A DNA stretch of 64,000 nucleotides. It comes from Xylophilus sp. Leaf220 (GTDB lineage: Bacteria; Pseudomonadota; Gammaproteobacteria; Burkholderiales; Burkholderiaceae_C). This document shows, piece by piece, positions 39,241 to 48,304 of the stretch. Both the position numbers and the translations under genes were made by a program. The DNA is taken from assembly GCF_001421705.1 (NCBI RefSeq), contig NZ_LMKO01000012.1, forward strand, positions 64,547-128,546, read 5' to 3'. Every line of letters starts with the position of its first letter. Positions within the stretch are counted from its first letter, which is position 1. Below the pieces are notes generated by a model that saw only the letters and a program-made list of their open reading frames with translations, was not told where the DNA came from and did no database searches.

Positions 39241-40338
39241 ATGCTGCCGGCCTTTCCTAGGATGCCCTTGAACCCTTCTTACTTCTCCCGTCTGGCGGTT
39301 GCCACCCTTCTGACCTGGACTCTCGCCGCCTGTGGAGGCGGCGGCAGCGGCTCGGGCGACGTGGGCACGCCGGGAACACCCGCGCCCGCTCCTTCGCCGG
39401 CACCCGCGCCGTCGCCCTTGCCCGTTCCCGCGCCGGCACCCACGCCGATCGCCTCTACCGGCAGCTACCGGGAGGCGTCCGTCGGCATTCCCGTCGGTCC
39501 GCTCACCTACCTGAACAGCCTCGGATCGGAAGGGTTCACGCCTGTGCGCACGTGGCAGGTCAACAGCCGGGGCGTCATGGCGGACGCCTTCATGCTGGCC
39601 AAGGACTCCGCGCGCCCCGATGCCCGCCTGCAGTTCAGGGTCGTGCAGCGTCCTGCGCCCGAGGCGATGCTCGCGCTGCTCAACGCACAGGGCGCGGCCG
39701 GCTTCGCCTACAAGACCGTGTCGCGGTACGTCCGGGACGACATCGGCGATTCGTCGGGGGTGTTCTTCGTCGCCGATCTGTCCCGCCGTGCCACCTATGG
39801 GTACGAGACCCTGCCCGCCGGCAGCCCGATCGCAAAAGAAGCTTTCCTGAGCCAGCTCAATGCACAGGGCGCGCGGGGATTCCGGTTTTCCGGCTTTTAC
39901 GGCTTCGTTTCGCCGCCGGGTGCCCACCTCTACAGCAAGGCGTCGGATTCCAGCGCCACCTATGCCTACACGTTCGAGGCCGGCGAGTTCGCCAACGATG
40001 CCGACATGCTGCAGCGCCTCAATGCACAGGGTGCGACCGGTCTTCTGTACCGGGGCCGTTTCGCGGTCGACGATGCCCGGACGTTCGTACAGGTCTATGA
40101 AAAAAGCTCGCTCCAGGCGGGCGCCCTCGAATATCGCGTCGAGACCCCGCGCCAGGCGCCCGCCGGGAGCCTGAGCCCCCTGGCCTTCGTTACCGCGACG
40201 GTGGGCCAGGCCAACGACATGGGCGCGCAGGGCTTCTTCTACCTGGCGCAGGCGGAAGGGCCTCTGGTTTTCAGCTCGGTCTATGTGAAGAATGCGGTGG
40301 TCGGCGGCCTCCCCGCATGGGACCTGCCGCTGCGCTAG
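39241..40338 (+). CDS. Lipoprotein with five LNxxGxxGF repeats
   Basis: 365 residues from the ATG at 39241; alternatives are 39181 and 39262, none with a convincing ribosome site. The lipobox LAAC (Cys31) is followed by a Gly/Ser stretch and a 35-residue Pro/Ala linker (PAPAPSPAPAPSPLPVPAP), as in surface-exposed lipoproteins. The rest is five related units about 60-70 residues apart: LTYLNSLGSEGFTPV, LALLNAQGAAGFAYK, LSQLNAQGARGFRFS, LQRLNAQGATGLLYR, VGQANDMGAQGFFYL. Each is followed by aromatic-rich beta strands. I do not recognise a named domain. It is divergent from the IPTL-CTERM protein across a shared AT-rich spacer. Confidence 0.78.
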   Translation: MLPAFPRMPLNPSYFSRLAVATLLTWTLAACGGGGSGSGDVGTPGTPAPAPSPAPAPSPLPVPAPAPTPIASTGSYREASVGIPVGPLTYLNSLGSEGFTPVRTWQVNSRGVMADAFMLAKDSARPDARLQFRVVQRPAPEAMLALLNAQGAAGFAYKTVSRYVRDDIGDSSGVFFVADLSRRATYGYETLPAGSPIAKEAFLSQLNAQGARGFRFSGFYGFVSPPGAHLYSKASDSSATYAYTFEAGEFANDADMLQRLNAQGATGLLYRGRFAVDDARTFVQVYEKSSLQAGALEYRVETPRQAPAGSLSPLAFVTATVGQANDMGAQGFFYLAQAEGPLVFSSVYVKNAVVGGLPAWDLPLR

Positions 40339-40449
40339 ACGAGGCGCCTGGCCGGCTGCGGGCGCCGCAGGCCAACTGCTGATGCGATGCAGCATGCCGG
40401 ACATCTGGCAGGGCACCGACCGCATCGGTCAGAATCGGGGCTGGGATAC

Positions 40450-40523
40450 GCGGGTGTAGTTCAATGGCAGAACGGCAGCTTCCCAAGCTGCATACGAGGG
40501 TTCGATTCCCTTCACCCGCTCCA
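40450..40523 (+). tRNA. tRNA-Gly (anticodon CCC)
   Basis: A 74-nt cloverleaf with encoded CCA. Acceptor stem GCGGGTG (40450-40456) pairs with CACCCGC (40513-40519), followed by T and CCA. The anticodon stem-loop is GCAGC-TTCCCAA-GCTGC with CCC at 40482-40484, and the T-arm contains GGTTCGATTCC. It decodes GGG. Confidence 0.96.
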
Positions 40524-40623
40524 ATTCCACTGATTGCGGCTGCATCGCCGCGCAGGGTCCGATGACACGGCGACGTCATACGGCCCTTCAACAATCGGCG
40601 GCTCCTTCCCAACCCGAGCCCCC

Positions 40624-42129
40624 ATGCCTCGCCATCTCCCGGCCTTCGCCGCGCGTCTTCCGCGCTTCTTCAGTATCTCCCGTCTTTCCATCGCCTGTGC
40701 GGCCGCCGTCGTTGCGGCCATCGCCAGCGGATGCGGCGGGGGTGGAGGCGACGCGGTTTCCGCGCCCTCCACGCCGTTCACCCAGGTCAAGGTGCCGACA
40801 CTGTTGGCACGTTCGGTCTTGCCGGCCGATGCCAGCGTCGAAGGGCCGACCTCCGCCCAGTACATCACCGGCGGCGATCTCGCCAAGGCGCGGGCCTACG
40901 GCATCGCCTTGCCGCTGGTGGGCAAGCAGCCGATCCAGGGTTTCTCGGCCGTCGCCGCCGGTCCGGTGGCGGGCTGCTACTACGCGATGCAGGACAACGG
41001 TTTCGGCAGCAAGGCCTCGTCTCCCGACGCGCTGCTGCATGTCTATGCGATCCTGGTCGATGCCTCGACGCAGGCGGTGCGGCCGGCGGACTTCGCCACC
41101 TGCGCGCCGCGCGGCAGCTTCGACGGCAGCACCTTCATCCGGCTGCGCGACCCGGATCGCCGGCTGGGCTTCTCGCTGGTAGCCGACGGCACGGTCTATC
41201 CGGGCACGCCGTCGGCCGGCGGCGCGGCCGTCGCGGTCGATCCGCTGATCAAGGCGCAGCGGCTGCTGACCGGCGGCGACATCGACATCGAGTCGATGGT
41301 GGTCGATGCCGACGGCAACTTCTGGTTCGGCGAGGAGTTCGGCCCCTTCCTGGTGAAGACCGACCGTACCGGCAAGGTGCTGCAGCGCGAGATTCCGCTG
41401 CCGAACGGCCTGGGGCTGGGCGCCAACCCGCTGGTGCAGACCGCCAGCAATCCGTACATCGGCACCGGCACGGCCAACCTGCCGACTTCGGGCGGCATCG
41501 AGAGCCTGGCGATCGACCCGGCGCGCACCCGCCTGTTCACCCTGCTGGAGCGGGAGCTGTCCACCGACACCGACAAGCAGCGCCGCATGCTGAGCGTGTT
41601 CGACCTGCGCAGCAACGCGTTCCTGCCCGCACCCTACGCCTACCGCGTCGGCGCCGGCAGCTATGTGAACGAGACCGGCGCCACCGTCGCCGAGGTCTAC
41701 ACGGTCAACGACATGGCCGCGATCAACGACCACGAATTCCTGGTGCTCGAGAAGGACCGCGGCGCCGGCGACGCGCGCACCGGCCTGTTCCCGGCGTCGG
41801 GCGCCGCGCGGGTGGCGGCACGCTACAAGAAGGTGTTCCGCGTCGACCTGAACGTGCGCGACGCGTCGGGCTACCTGGTCAAGACCGAGGTGGCCGACCT
41901 GATGAACCTGGCCGACCCCGGCCGCATCGGCGGTGCTGCGACGCTGCAGGGCGTGTTCACCTTTCCGATGGAATCGGTGGAGACGGTGCACATCCTGGAC
42001 GCCAACACGATCCTGGTCGCCAACGACAACAACTACCCCGGCGGCGCCAGCGCGCGCGATCCGAACAAGCCCGACGGCAACGAGTTCATCCTGGTCGGAC
42101 TGCCGACTGCGCTGAACCTGCAGAAGTAG
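40624..42129 (+). CDS. Esterase-like activity of phytase family lipoprotein
   Basis: 501 residues from MPRHLPAFAARLPRFF. A lipoprotein signal ends AAIASGC, then a Gly-rich linker. The body is a beta-propeller of the phytase-like/esterase-like family (PF13449): FSAVAAGPVAGCYYAMQDNG, DIESMVVDADGNFWFGEEFG, GGIESLAIDPARTRLFTLLE, AAINDHEFLVLEKDRG and TILVANDNNYPGG. Such proteins are periplasmic or surface hydrolases of phosphoesters or esters; the substrate is unknown. It stands alone 100 bp after tRNA-Gly. Confidence 0.88.
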   Translation: MPRHLPAFAARLPRFFSISRLSIACAAAVVAAIASGCGGGGGDAVSAPSTPFTQVKVPTLLARSVLPADASVEGPTSAQYITGGDLAKARAYGIALPLVGKQPIQGFSAVAAGPVAGCYYAMQDNGFGSKASSPDALLHVYAILVDASTQAVRPADFATCAPRGSFDGSTFIRLRDPDRRLGFSLVADGTVYPGTPSAGGAAVAVDPLIKAQRLLTGGDIDIESMVVDADGNFWFGEEFGPFLVKTDRTGKVLQREIPLPNGLGLGANPLVQTASNPYIGTGTANLPTSGGIESLAIDPARTRLFTLLERELSTDTDKQRRMLSVFDLRSNAFLPAPYAYRVGAGSYVNETGATVAEVYTVNDMAAINDHEFLVLEKDRGAGDARTGLFPASGAARVAARYKKVFRVDLNVRDASGYLVKTEVADLMNLADPGRIGGAATLQGVFTFPMESVETVHILDANTILVANDNNYPGGASARDPNKPDGNEFILVGLPTALNLQK

Positions 42130-42216
42130 GGCGGCGGGCAACAGCGGCGTCCGGCGCGCCCCCCCGCCACCGATGGCGGGCCGCCCCGGCACGGCCGGTG
42201 CCGGCCCGCACCGGCC

Positions 42217-43617
42217 CTACAGTTCCACGTGCAGCCGCACGGTACCGATCTTGACCGGCCCGCGGTCGGCGTTGTAGCCGGGGTTGCGGATGTACTGGAT
42301 GCCGAAGCTCAGGCCCGCCTCGCCGCCGCGCGGCAGGCCGAAGCCGAAGCGGTAGTAGCTCTCGAGGATCGTCTCGGTGCGGTAGCGCAGCCGGCCGTCG
42401 CCGACGAAGAAACCGCTGCCGCCGGCGGCCAGGAAATCGCGGTGCGCCTGCGACAGGCCGTTGAGCGCCACGCCCATGCCCAGTGCGTCCATCGGCCGGC
42501 CCCAGCGGGCGCCGCCGAAGGTCGCGCCGGCCGAGGCCGAGCGGTCGATCTCAGCGAAGGCGTAGGTCTCCGACTTGCCGTCGTTGGCGGCCAGCCGGGT
42601 GAAGACGCCGATGTCGTCGGCGATGTCCTGCTCCAGGTGCACCCCCGCACCCACCTTGCTGCGGCGCTCGCGGATCGGCGCCACGTCGGGCACGGTGCCG
42701 TTCTGCGCGCCGTAGGCCAGCGCATCGCGGAAGCCGCCCATCACCGCGACGTTGCGGAACGCCAGCAGCTTGACCGAGCCTTCGCGGCCGGCCAGCGTGT
42801 GGCGGCGCTCCAGCTCGATCTGGTCGCCGTAGTGGCGGAACAGGGCGTGGTCGAGCTTCAGGCCGTTGGACTCGATCGGCAGCATGAAGCGGCCGGCGCG
42901 CACCGACCAGGTGTCGTCGTGCCGGTAGTCGAGCGCGGCGCCCCAGGAGTAGCCGCGCGAATCGGCCGCGTAGTCGTAGGCGCCGTGCGTCAGGAACGAC
43001 CAGTTGAGGAACTGGGTGCGGGCGTCATGCGCATGCTTGCTGTCGTCGAACAAGTCGCTGACCGCCAGGTTGCCGGCGGTCAGGGTGATGCGGCGCTTGT
43101 CGTAGACGCTGGCGAGCTGGTTGGCGTCGGACGCCACCTGCTCGGTACCGCCGCCCAGGCCCCAGGTATGGCGCACGAAGAGGCGCGCGCGGTAGACGAT
43201 GGGCGAGGTGCCGGCGGTCTTCTGCAGCTCGCCGTTGGTGAGGCCACCCAGGCCCTGCAGCCGCGAGAGGGGCAGGCCCTGCACCAGCTCGGGGTTGAAG
43301 TACAGCTCGGTCGCGCGGCCCAGGCGCAGGCCGATGAAGGCGGTCGAGGTGAAGGAGTAGCTGCGCTCCTGTAGCGGCGACAGGCTGGTGGGACCGGAGT
43401 AGGGCGCATCGAAGGCCGGCTTGCGCTGCCAGACGTAGGTGGCCTGGCCGTGCAGGTTCCAGTTCTCCACCGTGAAGTCGGGATCGTCGGCCGCGCGGAC
43501 GGCGGGCGCGCCGGCCAGCAGCGTCAGGGGCAGCAGCCAGTGCAGGGGGCGCAAGGAGCGCGGGGCGGCACGGCGTGCGGCGGCGCGTGGGGAGAAGGTG
43601 GGCAGGTGGGAGGACAC
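42217..43617 (-). CDS. OprB-like outer-membrane porin
   Basis: 466 residues. A signal peptide ends APAVRAADD. The rest is rich in alternating aromatic beta strands typical of an outer-membrane barrel, with the OprB-family start ENWNLHGQATYVWQRKPAF and the later ARTQFLNWSFLTHGAYDYA, RAGRFMLPIESNG and the C-terminal SFGIQYIRNPGYNADRGPV. OprB-type porins pass sugars and other small solutes. It is a single gene; its upstream gap carries repeat head R7. Confidence 0.87.
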   Translation of the reverse strand: MSSHLPTFSPRAAARRAAPRSLRPLHWLLPLTLLAGAPAVRAADDPDFTVENWNLHGQATYVWQRKPAFDAPYSGPTSLSPLQERSYSFTSTAFIGLRLGRATELYFNPELVQGLPLSRLQGLGGLTNGELQKTAGTSPIVYRARLFVRHTWGLGGGTEQVASDANQLASVYDKRRITLTAGNLAVSDLFDDSKHAHDARTQFLNWSFLTHGAYDYAADSRGYSWGAALDYRHDDTWSVRAGRFMLPIESNGLKLDHALFRHYGDQIELERRHTLAGREGSVKLLAFRNVAVMGGFRDALAYGAQNGTVPDVAPIRERRSKVGAGVHLEQDIADDIGVFTRLAANDGKSETYAFAEIDRSASAGATFGGARWGRPMDALGMGVALNGLSQAHRDFLAAGGSGFFVGDGRLRYRTETILESYYRFGFGLPRGGEAGLSFGIQYIRNPGYNADRGPVKIGTVRLHVEL

Positions 43618-43746
43618 GGGCGGCAGCCAGGTACGTCGAAGAAAAAATCAGGCGCCGGCGGCGCTCGCGGACGGCAGTATACGGAGCCGTGTGTGCTTTT
43701 TTCGTGACGTTTCGGGCCTGCAGCCGGTGTTGCGCTTCGGCCACCA

Positions 43747-43763
43747 GCTATGAAATAAATAGC
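43747..43763 (+). repeat. Dispersed repeat copy R7 (head only)
   Basis: GCTATGAAATAAATAGC between the porin start and the efflux outer-membrane gene stop. No GC-rich hairpin follows. Confidence 0.6.
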
Positions 43764-43791
43764 ATTCGCACCTCCGCCTGCCGCTTTTGTG

Positions 43792-45096
43792 TCAGGGAGT
43801 GGCCAGCGTCGCCTGCGGCCCCAGCGCGCCGGTGGCGGCCCGCAGGTCCAGCTCGGCCTGCAGCGCGTCTTCCAGCAGGTCGAGGTAGGTGGTCTGCCGC
43901 TCGGCCACCGCCTGGAGCGCGTCGATGAATTCCAGGATGCCGCCGCGGCCCAGGGTGTAGGCGTCCTGGGCCATGCGGCGCAGCTCCGGCAGGGGCGCCA
44001 GGGCCTCCTGCGCATACCGGTCGGCCAGCGCACGGCGGCGCTGGAACTGGTCGGCGGCGCGCAGCAGCTCGGCCTCGGCTGCGCGCACCACCGCGTCGCG
44101 GCGCAGCCGCTGCGCGTCGGCCTCGGCGCGGGCACGGGCGATCGGGCCTTCGTTGCGGTCGAAGAGCGGCACCGTCACCGACACGCCCAGCACCGTGTGG
44201 CGGCCGTCCGCGTCGCGCAGCCGGCCCACGCCCACCACCGGCACCGGCCAGGCCTCGCGCCGCTCCAGTTCGATCCGCTGGCGCGCCTGGGCATCTTCGG
44301 CGCGGGCGGCGCGCACGGCCGGCAGCCGCTCCTGCGCATCGGCCCACAGCAGGCCGAGCGGCGGAGGCGTCGCGGGCAGGCGGGGCATGCCCTCGGCCTG
44401 CGGCTGCCAGCCTGGCGCGCCGGCCAGGGCCGCCAGGCGCGACGCGGCCTGGGCGCGGGCCGCCTGCATCGCCTCGGCCTGGGCCGAGAGGGCGGCGCGT
44501 TCCACCGCGACCCGGGTGCGCTCGTAGCGGCTGCGGGCCCCGGCCTCGACCTGGCCGGCGACGATGCGCTCGGCCGCCTCCACATCGGCCAGGGCCTCGC
44601 GCCAGCGCCTCTCCCGGGCCTGCGCCACCTGCAGCGCCACGTAGGCCTGGGCGGCGTCGCGCTGCACATCGGCCGTGCCCAGCGCCACCTGTGCCTGCGC
44701 CGCGCCGATGCCCAGCTCGGCATTGCGGATGCGCAAGCCGCGCTGGCCGAAGACCGGCAGCGGCTGCTCGATCGCCAGTTCGCGCTCGCCCGGTTCGCCG
44801 CGGCGGCCGGGCTGGTGGCGGCCCGAGACGGTCGGGTTGGGCAGCGCACCGGCGGTGATGCGGTCGGCGCGGGCCGCATCGATGCGGGTGCGCTCCGCCG
44901 CCAGTGCAGGGCTGCGCCAGCGGACCAGCTCCAGGAATTCCTCGAGCGTGGGGCGGTCGGGCAGCGGGTCGAAGCCCGGCTGCACCGGGAGCGCAGGCGG
45001 TGCCTCCAGCACCGTCTCTGCGGCGGCGGCTGGGGCTGCGCCAAAAGCGGCCGCCAAGCCGATGCAGGCTTGCACGACCAGGGTGCGCACCGGCAT
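43792..45096 (-). CDS. TolC-family outer-membrane channel of a heavy-metal efflux system (CzcC-like)
   Basis: 434 residues from MPVRTLVVQACIGLA; the signal ends PAAAAET. Two outer-membrane efflux protein repeats with long coiled coils are visible: LEEFLELVRWRSPALAAERT, then ELGIGAAQAQVALGTADVQR, and later TLGRGGILEFIDALQAVAER. It forms the trimeric exit duct for the adjacent RND pump. The order on the minus strand is adaptor, pump, then this gene, an arrangement of czcB-czcA-czcC type with the duct last. The stop lies near repeat head R7. Confidence 0.88.
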   Translation of the reverse strand: MPVRTLVVQACIGLAAAFGAAPAAAAETVLEAPPALPVQPGFDPLPDRPTLEEFLELVRWRSPALAAERTRIDAARADRITAGALPNPTVSGRHQPGRRGEPGERELAIEQPLPVFGQRGLRIRNAELGIGAAQAQVALGTADVQRDAAQAYVALQVAQARERRWREALADVEAAERIVAGQVEAGARSRYERTRVAVERAALSAQAEAMQAARAQAASRLAALAGAPGWQPQAEGMPRLPATPPPLGLLWADAQERLPAVRAARAEDAQARQRIELERREAWPVPVVGVGRLRDADGRHTVLGVSVTVPLFDRNEGPIARARAEADAQRLRRDAVVRAAEAELLRAADQFQRRRALADRYAQEALAPLPELRRMAQDAYTLGRGGILEFIDALQAVAERQTTYLDLLEDALQAELDLRAATGALGPQATLATP

Positions 45097-45119
45097 CGGC
45101 GTCGAAAAAATGGATCGTG

Positions 45120-48100
45120 TCACGGCAGCGGCAGGATGGGTTGGGACGCGGCCGGCGCGGGCGGGGCCGGGGTCGAAGGAGCCGGCGCATCCGCCTCGTC
45201 CTCCTGCCCGGCGCGCAGCACCCGCGGCCCGAAGAGCCGGTAGAGCACCGGCAGCAGGAACAGCGCCACCAGCGGCAGCACCGCCGTGCCGCCGACGATC
45301 ACGGTGGCGAAGGGCTTCTGCGTCTCGCTGCCGACCCCGGTCGAGAGCGCCATCGGCAGAAGCCCCAGCAGCGCCAGCAGCGTGACCAGCAGCACCGAGC
45401 GCATCCGCTCGGCCACGCCTTCGACCAGCGCCGGCAGCAGCGCCATGCCTGCGTCGCGCCGCAGGGTCTCGACCGCGCTCAGCACCAGCAGGCCGACCAG
45501 GGCCACCTGCCCCAGCAGCGCGATGAAGCCGATGGCCGCGCTGATCGACAGGTCGATGCCGGTCAGGTGCAGCGCCCCCACGCCGCCCACCATAGCGAAC
45601 GGCGCGGTCAGCAGGATGGTCGCGGCCGAGCGGGCGCTGCCGAGTGCGCCGTAGAGCAGCGCGAAGACGATCAGCAGCGACAGCGGAACCACGATCCGCA
45701 GCCGCTGCGCCGCGCGCTGCTGGTTCTCCCACTCGCCGCCCCAGCGGACGAGGTAGCCCTCGGGAATCTCCACCTGCGCCGCCACCGCGGCCAGCGCGTC
45801 CTGCACCACCGAGCCGATGTCGCGGCCCGCCACGTTGAACTTGAGGGCCATGAAGCGGGCGTTGCCCTCGCGGAAGATCGACGAGTTGCCCACCTTCACC
45901 CCGATGCGGGCCAGCGCATGCAGCGGCACCGTGCCGCCGCCGGGCGCGGCCACCGCGATGTCGCGGATCGCCGCCTCGTCCATCCGGTCGGCATAGGGCA
46001 GGCGCACCCGCACCGGCACGCCGTGCTCGCCCTCCCACAGCGTGGTGACGACCCGGCCGGCCAGCGCGATCTCCACCGCGTCCTCGGCCGCCTCGACCGA
46101 GATGCCGCGGCGGGCCAGCTCCTGCCGGTCGAACTCGATGTGCAGCTGCGGCGCGGGCGCGTCGCGGTACAGGTCGAGATCGACCACGCCCTCGACCGGC
46201 GCGATGGCGGCCTTGGCCTGCTGCAGCCGGGCGCGCAGGATGTCGATGTCGGGGCCGAAGAGCTTCAGTACCACGTGGCCGCGGGCGCCGGAGGTCGATT
46301 CCTCCACGCTGTCGCGGATCGGCTGGGCGAAATTGAAGGCCACGCCCGGGATTTCCTGCAGCGCGGCGCGCATCGCATCCACCAGCGCCGCCTTCTGCAG
46401 GCCCGGGCGCCAGTCGGCGTGCGGTTTCAGGCGCACCAGTACCTTGGCCATGTTGATCGTCTCGTTGTCGGTGCCCGACTCGGGCCGGCCCTGTTCGCTG
46501 ATGACGGTGATCGCCTCGGGGAAGGCGCCCAGCCGGCGGCGGATGTCGCGCAGCACCGCGCGGCCGGTCTCCAGCGAGACCGACGGCTCCATCTGCACCA
46601 GCACGTAGACGTCGCCTTCGTCGAGCTCCGGCAGGAACTCGGTGCCCAGGGTGGTCGCCGACAGGCCCGCCAGCACCAGCGCGGCCACCGCGCCGGCCAG
46701 CACCGCCCAGCGCTGCCGGGCACTGGCCAGCAGCCGGGCCAGCAGGGCCTGGTAGCGGTGGTGCATCCAGTCGAAGATGCGCGGCTCGGCGGCGGCGACG
46801 TCCTTCGGCTTCAGCAGCAGGGCGCACAGCGCCGGCACCAGGGTCAGCGCGAAGACCAGCGCACCGACCAGGGCGAAGGTGTAGGTCAGCGCCAGCGGCC
46901 GGAAGATGCGGCCCTCGATGCTCTGCAGCGAGAAGACCGGGATCAGCGCCGCGATCACGATCGCCATCGCGAAGAGGGTCGGCCGCGCCACCGCGACGGC
47001 CGAGTCGACGATCAGCGCCCGCATGTCGGCCCGGCTCTGCGGCCGCCGCAGCCGGGCGTTGCGCACGATGTTCTCGGTGAGCACCACCGCGCCGTCGACG
47101 ATGATGCCGAAGTCGATCGCGCCCATCGAGATCAGGTTGGCCGGCATCCCCAGCAGGTGCAGCCCGATGAACGCCACCATCAGCGACATCGGGATCACCG
47201 TCGCCACGATCAGGGAGCCGCGCATGCTGCGCAGGAACAGCCACAGCACGCCGACGATCATCACCGCGCCGAACAGCAGGTTGTGGTAGACGGTCGCCAG
47301 CGTGTGCGAGACCAGGTCGGAGCGGTCGTAGTTGGTCTCCATCCGCATGCCGCGCGGCAGCACGGTGGCGTTCAGCTCGGCCACCTTCCGGTGGATCTGC
47401 TCCAGCACCTTCGACGGGTTCTCGTCGCGCTTCAGCAGCACGATGCCCTGCACCACGTCGTCGTGCTCGTCCATGCCCACCGAGCCCTGGCGGGGCGTGT
47501 GCGACTGGGTCACCCGGGCCACGTCGCCCACGGTGACCGGCGTGCCGCCGTCGGCCTTGAGCACCACCGATTCGATGTCGGCCGGCGTCTTCAGCAGGCC
47601 GATGCCGCGCACGATCAGCGACTGCTCGCCGCGGCGCAGCAGGCCGCCGCCCACGTTGCGGTTGGACTTGGAGATGGCCTCTACCACGTCGCCCAGGGTC
47701 AGGCCCAGGCCCTGCACCCGCATCGGGCTTACCTCGACATGGAACTCCTTGACGAAGCCGCCGATGCTGACCACGTCGGCCACACCCTGCACCTGCTTGA
47801 GCATGCGGGTGATGGTCCATTCCTGCTCGGTGCGCAGCTGGGGCAGGGTGTGCCGGTCGCTGTCGAGGCGGTAGTAGAAGATTTTGCCGAGCGGGGTGTA
47901 GTCGGGCGCCATCTCGGGCTGCACACCGTCGGGCAACCGGGCCTGCGGCAGCCGCTGGATCACCTCGGCGCGGGCGGCGGCGCTCCGGGTTCCGTCGTCG
48001 AAGACCATCGACACCATCGCCAGGCCGAAGTAGCTCTCGGAGCGCAGCGCGGTCAGGCCCGGCGTGCCGTTGAGCACCCGCTCCAGCGGCAGCGTGATCT

Positions 48101-48290
48101 GCCGCTCGACCTCCTCGGGCGCCAGACCGGGGGCCTGCGCGATGATGCCGACCTGCACGTTGGTGACGTCGGGGTAGGCCTCGATCGCGGTGTTGAGATA
48201 GGCGTAGACGCCGTAGAGCGCGACGGCGAGCGTCGCGGTGAGCGCCACCAGGCGGCGGCGCACGGCGAAGGCGATGAGGGCGCGGAGCAT
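45120..48290 (-). CDS. CzcA-type heavy-metal efflux RND pump
   Basis: 1,056 residues with the RND layout of 12 membrane segments and two large periplasmic loops. The proton-relay region of TM4 reads DFGIIVDGAVVLTEN, with two Asp and one Glu as in the CzcA/HME-1 to 3 group that exports divalent Co, Zn, Cd or Ni; the Cu/Ag-exporting CusA class lacks this DFG-DG pattern. ARPTLFAMAIVIAALIPVFS and GTEFLPELDEGDVYVLVQME are family hallmarks. The Pro/Ala-rich last 30 residues are cytoplasmic. It starts 14 bp after the adaptor gene, with a two-component system upstream, so metal induction is likely. Confidence 0.92.
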   Translation of the reverse strand: MLRALIAFAVRRRLVALTATLAVALYGVYAYLNTAIEAYPDVTNVQVGIIAQAPGLAPEEVERQITLPLERVLNGTPGLTALRSESYFGLAMVSMVFDDGTRSAAARAEVIQRLPQARLPDGVQPEMAPDYTPLGKIFYYRLDSDRHTLPQLRTEQEWTITRMLKQVQGVADVVSIGGFVKEFHVEVSPMRVQGLGLTLGDVVEAISKSNRNVGGGLLRRGEQSLIVRGIGLLKTPADIESVVLKADGGTPVTVGDVARVTQSHTPRQGSVGMDEHDDVVQGIVLLKRDENPSKVLEQIHRKVAELNATVLPRGMRMETNYDRSDLVSHTLATVYHNLLFGAVMIVGVLWLFLRSMRGSLIVATVIPMSLMVAFIGLHLLGMPANLISMGAIDFGIIVDGAVVLTENIVRNARLRRPQSRADMRALIVDSAVAVARPTLFAMAIVIAALIPVFSLQSIEGRIFRPLALTYTFALVGALVFALTLVPALCALLLKPKDVAAAEPRIFDWMHHRYQALLARLLASARQRWAVLAGAVAALVLAGLSATTLGTEFLPELDEGDVYVLVQMEPSVSLETGRAVLRDIRRRLGAFPEAITVISEQGRPESGTDNETINMAKVLVRLKPHADWRPGLQKAALVDAMRAALQEIPGVAFNFAQPIRDSVEESTSGARGHVVLKLFGPDIDILRARLQQAKAAIAPVEGVVDLDLYRDAPAPQLHIEFDRQELARRGISVEAAEDAVEIALAGRVVTTLWEGEHGVPVRVRLPYADRMDEAAIRDIAVAAPGGGTVPLHALARIGVKVGNSSIFREGNARFMALKFNVAGRDIGSVVQDALAAVAAQVEIPEGYLVRWGGEWENQQRAAQRLRIVVPLSLLIVFALLYGALGSARSAATILLTAPFAMVGGVGALHLTGIDLSISAAIGFIALLGQVALVGLLVLSAVETLRRDAGMALLPALVEGVAERMRSVLLVTLLALLGLLPMALSTGVGSETQKPFATVIVGGTAVLPLVALFLLPVLYRLFGPRVLRAGQEDEADAPAPSTPAPPAPAASQPILPLP

Positions 48291-48304
48291 GCGGGCGGTC
48301 GTCC

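Noticed and set aside
40450-40624. tRNA-Gly as an integration site for a mobile element
   Set aside because: No integrase, no direct repeat of the tRNA 3' end and no change in composition were seen nearby.
42160-42185. Terminator after the phytase-like gene
   Set aside because: A 7-bp stem (CCCGCCA/TGGCGGG) is present but no T-run follows on either strand.
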